From: a bacterium
GTDB lineage: Bacteria > Verrucomicrobiota > Verrucomicrobiae > Limisphaerales > J093
DNA: 6,455 nucleotides
Direction: 5' to 3'
Assembly (NCBI GenBank): GCA_021839785.1
Contig: JAKCAB010000211.1
Span: forward strand, 1 to 6,455
The first letter of the stretch is position 1; each line of letters begins with the position of its first letter. The position numbers and the translations under genes were made by a program. The notes under the pieces are model-generated. The model was not told where the DNA came from. It ran no database searches and saw only the letters and a list, made by a program, of their open reading frames with translations. Positions 4,677-6,455 of the stretch are shown piece by piece.

Positions 4677-5762
4677 TCACTTCAACTGTGCCAGAATCTG
4701 ATCGGTCACCGCCTGAACCACGGCCTCGGCGTCGGAGTCGAAGCCAGCCGGCTCGTCTTTCGCCGGCACCTGACAGGTCACGCCCGGACGCCATTCGTCG
4801 TTGTCGCAGAGTTCGCATTCCTTGAGGCCGTAACGCGGGTCCACGTAGCCGAGGCTTTGCTTGATCTTGAGCAGGTCTTGGAGCTGTTGGGGCGTGAAGG
4901 TGTTCGGCGTCTTGCCCAATTGCGCCGTCACCAACAGCGTGCGGCAATAGGCCTCGATGATCTCCGTCCGCCAGTAGGCCTCTTCGATGTTGTTGTGGCT
5001 CCAAGTCACGACGCCGTGATTGGCCATCAGGATCGTGTTGTGCTTGTCCACCAACTCGGCCACGAGCTTGCCCATCTCCGGCGTGCCCGGCGTGCGATAC
5101 GGCGCGATGGCGACGCTGGCAAAAACCTCATATTCCGGAATCATGCACGTTGGCGGCACGATGCCCGCCACCGCGAAGCCCGTGGCATAGGGCGGATGGC
5201 AATGGCACGTGGCCACAGCTTTCGGCTGCTTTTGCATGATCTGCAGGTGCATCAGGATTTCGCTGGTGCGTTTCTTGGTGCCCAGGAGCTGGTTGCCCTC
5301 GAAATCCACCAAGCACATATCCTCGGGTTTGAGCGAGCCTTTGCTCACGAGCGTGGGCGTGCAGATCGCAATGTCCTCGCCGACCTTGATCGCCATGTTG
5401 CCGCCGTTGCCATCCACATAGGCGCGAGTCCAGAGGCGTCGGCCCATCTCGCAAATCTGCTGCTTCAAATCGAGAGCGTAGGCAGAGTTGAAGAACGCCT
5501 CCAATTCGGCCTTGGGCGACTTCGAGCTGAGCGGCTTGCTGGGCGGCTGGGGTTTCTCGCTGCCAGTCGGAGCGGCGGGTCGCGCGGTCGCGGCCGACGG
5601 GGCCAGTCCTGTGGTTTTGCCGTTGCCGCGGCCGGCGTCCAGCGCATCGCGGACCAAGTCGCGGGCGGACGGCGTTAAGAGGGCGTCGGCGGGGATCGAA
5701 TTCAGGTCCACGCCCCGGCGGAGCATGTCTTCCACGTCGCGGGCGCTGATAACTTTTTTCAT
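4677..5762 (-). CDS. Class II aldolase/adducin family protein, BMC-associated (L-fuculose/rhamnulose-phosphate aldolase-like)
   Basis: A 361-residue protein made of an N-terminal module (1-42), a Pro/Ala/Ser linker (about 43-84), a catalytic domain (about 85-300) and a C-terminal extension. The catalytic domain carries the zinc-site residues expected from E. coli FucA: Glu168 in 'RTSE', His187 and His189 in 'CHCHPPYATGFAV', and His249 in 'ANHGVV'. Such enzymes split L-fuculose-1-phosphate or L-rhamnulose-1-phosphate into DHAP and L-lactaldehyde; which substrate is used cannot be decided here. The C-terminus has Cys316, Cys319 and Cys330 and ends in an amphipathic helix ('AEAVVQAVTDQILAQLK'), like a BMC encapsulation peptide. 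The N-terminal module ('MKKVISARDVEDML...LLTPSARDLV') resembles the start of EutQ and other BMC proteins. The start codon overlaps the stop of the preceding shell gene (ATGA). Cargo status is inferred. Confidence 0.9.
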   Translation of the reverse strand: MKKVISARDVEDMLRRGVDLNSIPADALLTPSARDLVRDALDAGRGNGKTTGLAPSAATARPAAPTGSEKPQPPSKPLSSKSPKAELEAFFNSAYALDLKQQICEMGRRLWTRAYVDGNGGNMAIKVGEDIAICTPTLVSKGSLKPEDMCLVDFEGNQLLGTKKRTSEILMHLQIMQKQPKAVATCHCHPPYATGFAVAGIVPPTCMIPEYEVFASVAIAPYRTPGTPEMGKLVAELVDKHNTILMANHGVVTWSHNNIEEAYWRTEIIEAYCRTLLVTAQLGKTPNTFTPQQLQDLLKIKQSLGYVDPRYGLKECELCDNDEWRPGVTCQVPAKDEPAGFDSDAEAVVQAVTDQILAQLK

Positions 5763-6064
5763 GGGCGGAAAGGAGAGTAGAAAATTTCGTCGATGAGAGC
5801 GGCGTTGATGGCGTCCACCGGGGTTGGCTGAGCAAACGGCTGCGCGGCCTCGCGGCCTTCCACATAACCTATCACGTCACCCACGCCGCCGCCGAGATCG
5901 TCATAAACCACCAGACTCGGATCTTTGCTGAGAGTAATCGGCGCCTCGCCGGCTTGCGGAAAATGCTCGCGTGTGAACGGGCTGACCAACAGCCAGCGAC
6001 CGCCCACGTATGCCGGAATCGTCCGGCTCAAGGTCACACGACCGATGACGGTGCCGAGTTTCAT
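5759..6064 (-). CDS. EutN/CcmL-family BMC-P shell vertex protein (second of two)
   Basis: A 101-residue protein of the EutN/CcmL family, which forms pentamers that cap the vertices of polyhedral microcompartment shells. Visible signatures: the N-terminal strand 'MKLGTVIGRVTLSRTIP', 'GGRWLLVSPF' (21-30), 'LVVYDDLGGGVGDVIGYVEGREAAQPF' (51-77) matching the family's D-x-(L/V)-GAG-x-G-(D/E)-x-V motif, and the closing 'PVDAINAALIDEI' (82-94). It differs from the upstream paralogue in having an insertion at 31-50 and GGG in place of GAG. ATG 6064 overlaps the stop of the upstream paralogue by 4 bp, and its own stop overlaps the aldolase start by 4 bp, so the three genes are one operon with probable translational coupling. 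Confidence 0.92.
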   Translation of the reverse strand: MKLGTVIGRVTLSRTIPAYVGGRWLLVSPFTREHFPQAGEAPITLSKDPSLVVYDDLGGGVGDVIGYVEGREAAQPFAQPTPVDAINAALIDEIFYSPFRP

Positions 6065-6378
6065 GGCGAGGAGCGAGAGGGCGTACCCAAGGCGTCTTCC
6101 AGGGCGGTGGTGCCGGGCGTCACCTCGTCCACAATGCCGATGATCATCCAGCGCGCGGGGCTCTTATCGTCCCCCACCGCCTTCCGCGCGGCCAACCCGT
6201 CGCTGGAAAGGACGACGCGCTCGTGCAAACCGGCGCCGAGGCAATCGAGGGCAACGCAAGGCGCGCCCTCGGGCTGGCCTTCGCGCCCGATCGGCTGGCA
6301 GATGATCAACCGCCAGCTCGCGAAGCTCGGATGCTTGCGGGTGGCGGTGACGTTGCCTTCGACGCGGGCGAGGAGCAT
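6061..6378 (-). CDS. EutN/CcmL-family BMC-P shell vertex protein (first of two)
   Basis: A 105-residue, very clear EutN/CcmL-type shell pentamer. It opens with 'MLLARVEGNVTATRKHPSF' (the family's R-V-x-G-x-V-x-x-T-x-K-x-P motif), continues with 'WRLIICQPIGREG' (22-34), 'CVALDCLGAGLHERVVLSSDGLAAR' (41-65) and 'WMIIGIVDEV' (77-86), and ends in a short Ser/Pro tail. The family is known from carboxysomes and metabolosomes. ATG 6378 lies directly before the conserved strand; there is no good Shine-Dalgarno sequence. It is the most upstream operon gene in the window. A leader of at least 77 bp holding a repeat precedes it, with the rest of the operon presumably beyond the right edge. The gene overlaps the next shell gene by 4 bp. 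Confidence 0.93.
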   Translation of the reverse strand: MLLARVEGNVTATRKHPSFASWRLIICQPIGREGQPEGAPCVALDCLGAGLHERVVLSSDGLAARKAVGDDKSPARWMIIGIVDEVTPGTTALEDALGTPSRSSP

Positions 6379-6383
6379 GGGTG

Positions 6384-6420
6384 TCAGGAGTGTGAAGCTA
6401 GGAGTTAGAAGCGAGAATCC
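6384..6420. repeat. GAAG-rich repeat upstream of the BMC operon segment
   Basis: The word GAAGCTAGGAGTTAGAAGC (6394-6412), preceded by GTCAGGAGT, is a close relative of the tract at 2609-2653. The rest of 6379-6455 shows no gene I can support: short open frames on the - strand run in from the edge but give no recognisable protein, and no convincing promoter is seen. Confidence 0.55.
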
Positions 6421-6455
6421 GAGACGAGTACCCGTTTAACATGCGAGCCACTTCG

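Noticed and set aside
4566..5678. + strand open frame of 370 codons
   Set aside because: It is antisense to the aldolase, which has conserved zinc ligands; the translation has no known motif.
6379..6455. C-terminal end of another BMC gene on the - strand
   Set aside because: Three short frames enter from the edge but each gives fewer than 20 residues before a stop and none is recognisable.

Overview
The window is G+C-rich bacterial DNA with tightly packed genes and few clear Shine-Dalgarno sequences. Its most informative content is the end of a bacterial microcompartment (BMC) operon: two EutN/CcmL-type shell pentamer genes followed by a zinc class II aldolase. This combination matches the sugar-phosphate (fuculose/rhamnulose-phosphate) microcompartment known from Planctomycetes and Verrucomicrobia, so I infer a member of that superphylum, most likely Verrucomicrobiota. 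The assignment rests on protein families and gene context only; no rRNA or other marker gene is present.

Left part (1-2565, all + strand): the C-terminal end of an integral membrane protein that resembles a polysaccharide flippase, an AMMECR1-domain protein (AmmeMemoRadiSam protein A), a 73-residue DUF2007 protein, and a GlcD-like FAD-linked oxidase whose ATG overlaps the DUF2007 stop codon. The last two are probably translationally coupled.

Middle (2566-2820): a 255-bp gap between convergent genes, filled with short repeats. It holds two copies of a 37-bp hairpin element, a GAAG-rich tract, a tandem ATCCGG heptamer array, an exact 8-bp duplication and a small palindrome. The GAAG-rich word recurs at 6394-6412, upstream of the BMC genes, so it is probably a dispersed genomic repeat.

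Right part (2821-6378): on the - strand, transcription runs from the right edge through BMC-P shell protein 1, BMC-P shell protein 2 and the class II aldolase, joined by two 4-bp ATGA overlaps. A - strand gene further downstream encodes a 423-residue uncharacterised, possibly aldolase-like protein with a linker and terminal helix resembling a BMC encapsulation peptide. Between the aldolase and this gene lies an oppositely oriented DUF4160/DUF2442 pair, with a possible face-to-face promoter arrangement at 4119-4148.

Working model (inference): the pentamers cap the vertices of a shell, and the aldolase, targeted by its terminal extensions, cleaves a deoxy-sugar phosphate into DHAP and lactaldehyde inside it. 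The 423-residue protein may be another cargo enzyme or an accessory factor. Hexameric shell proteins and aldehyde dehydrogenase would be expected beyond the right edge but are not visible. The large open frames antisense to the genes (for example - strand 233-1177 and 1354-2322, + strand 2761-3546 and 4566-5678) look like G+C-rich shadows.
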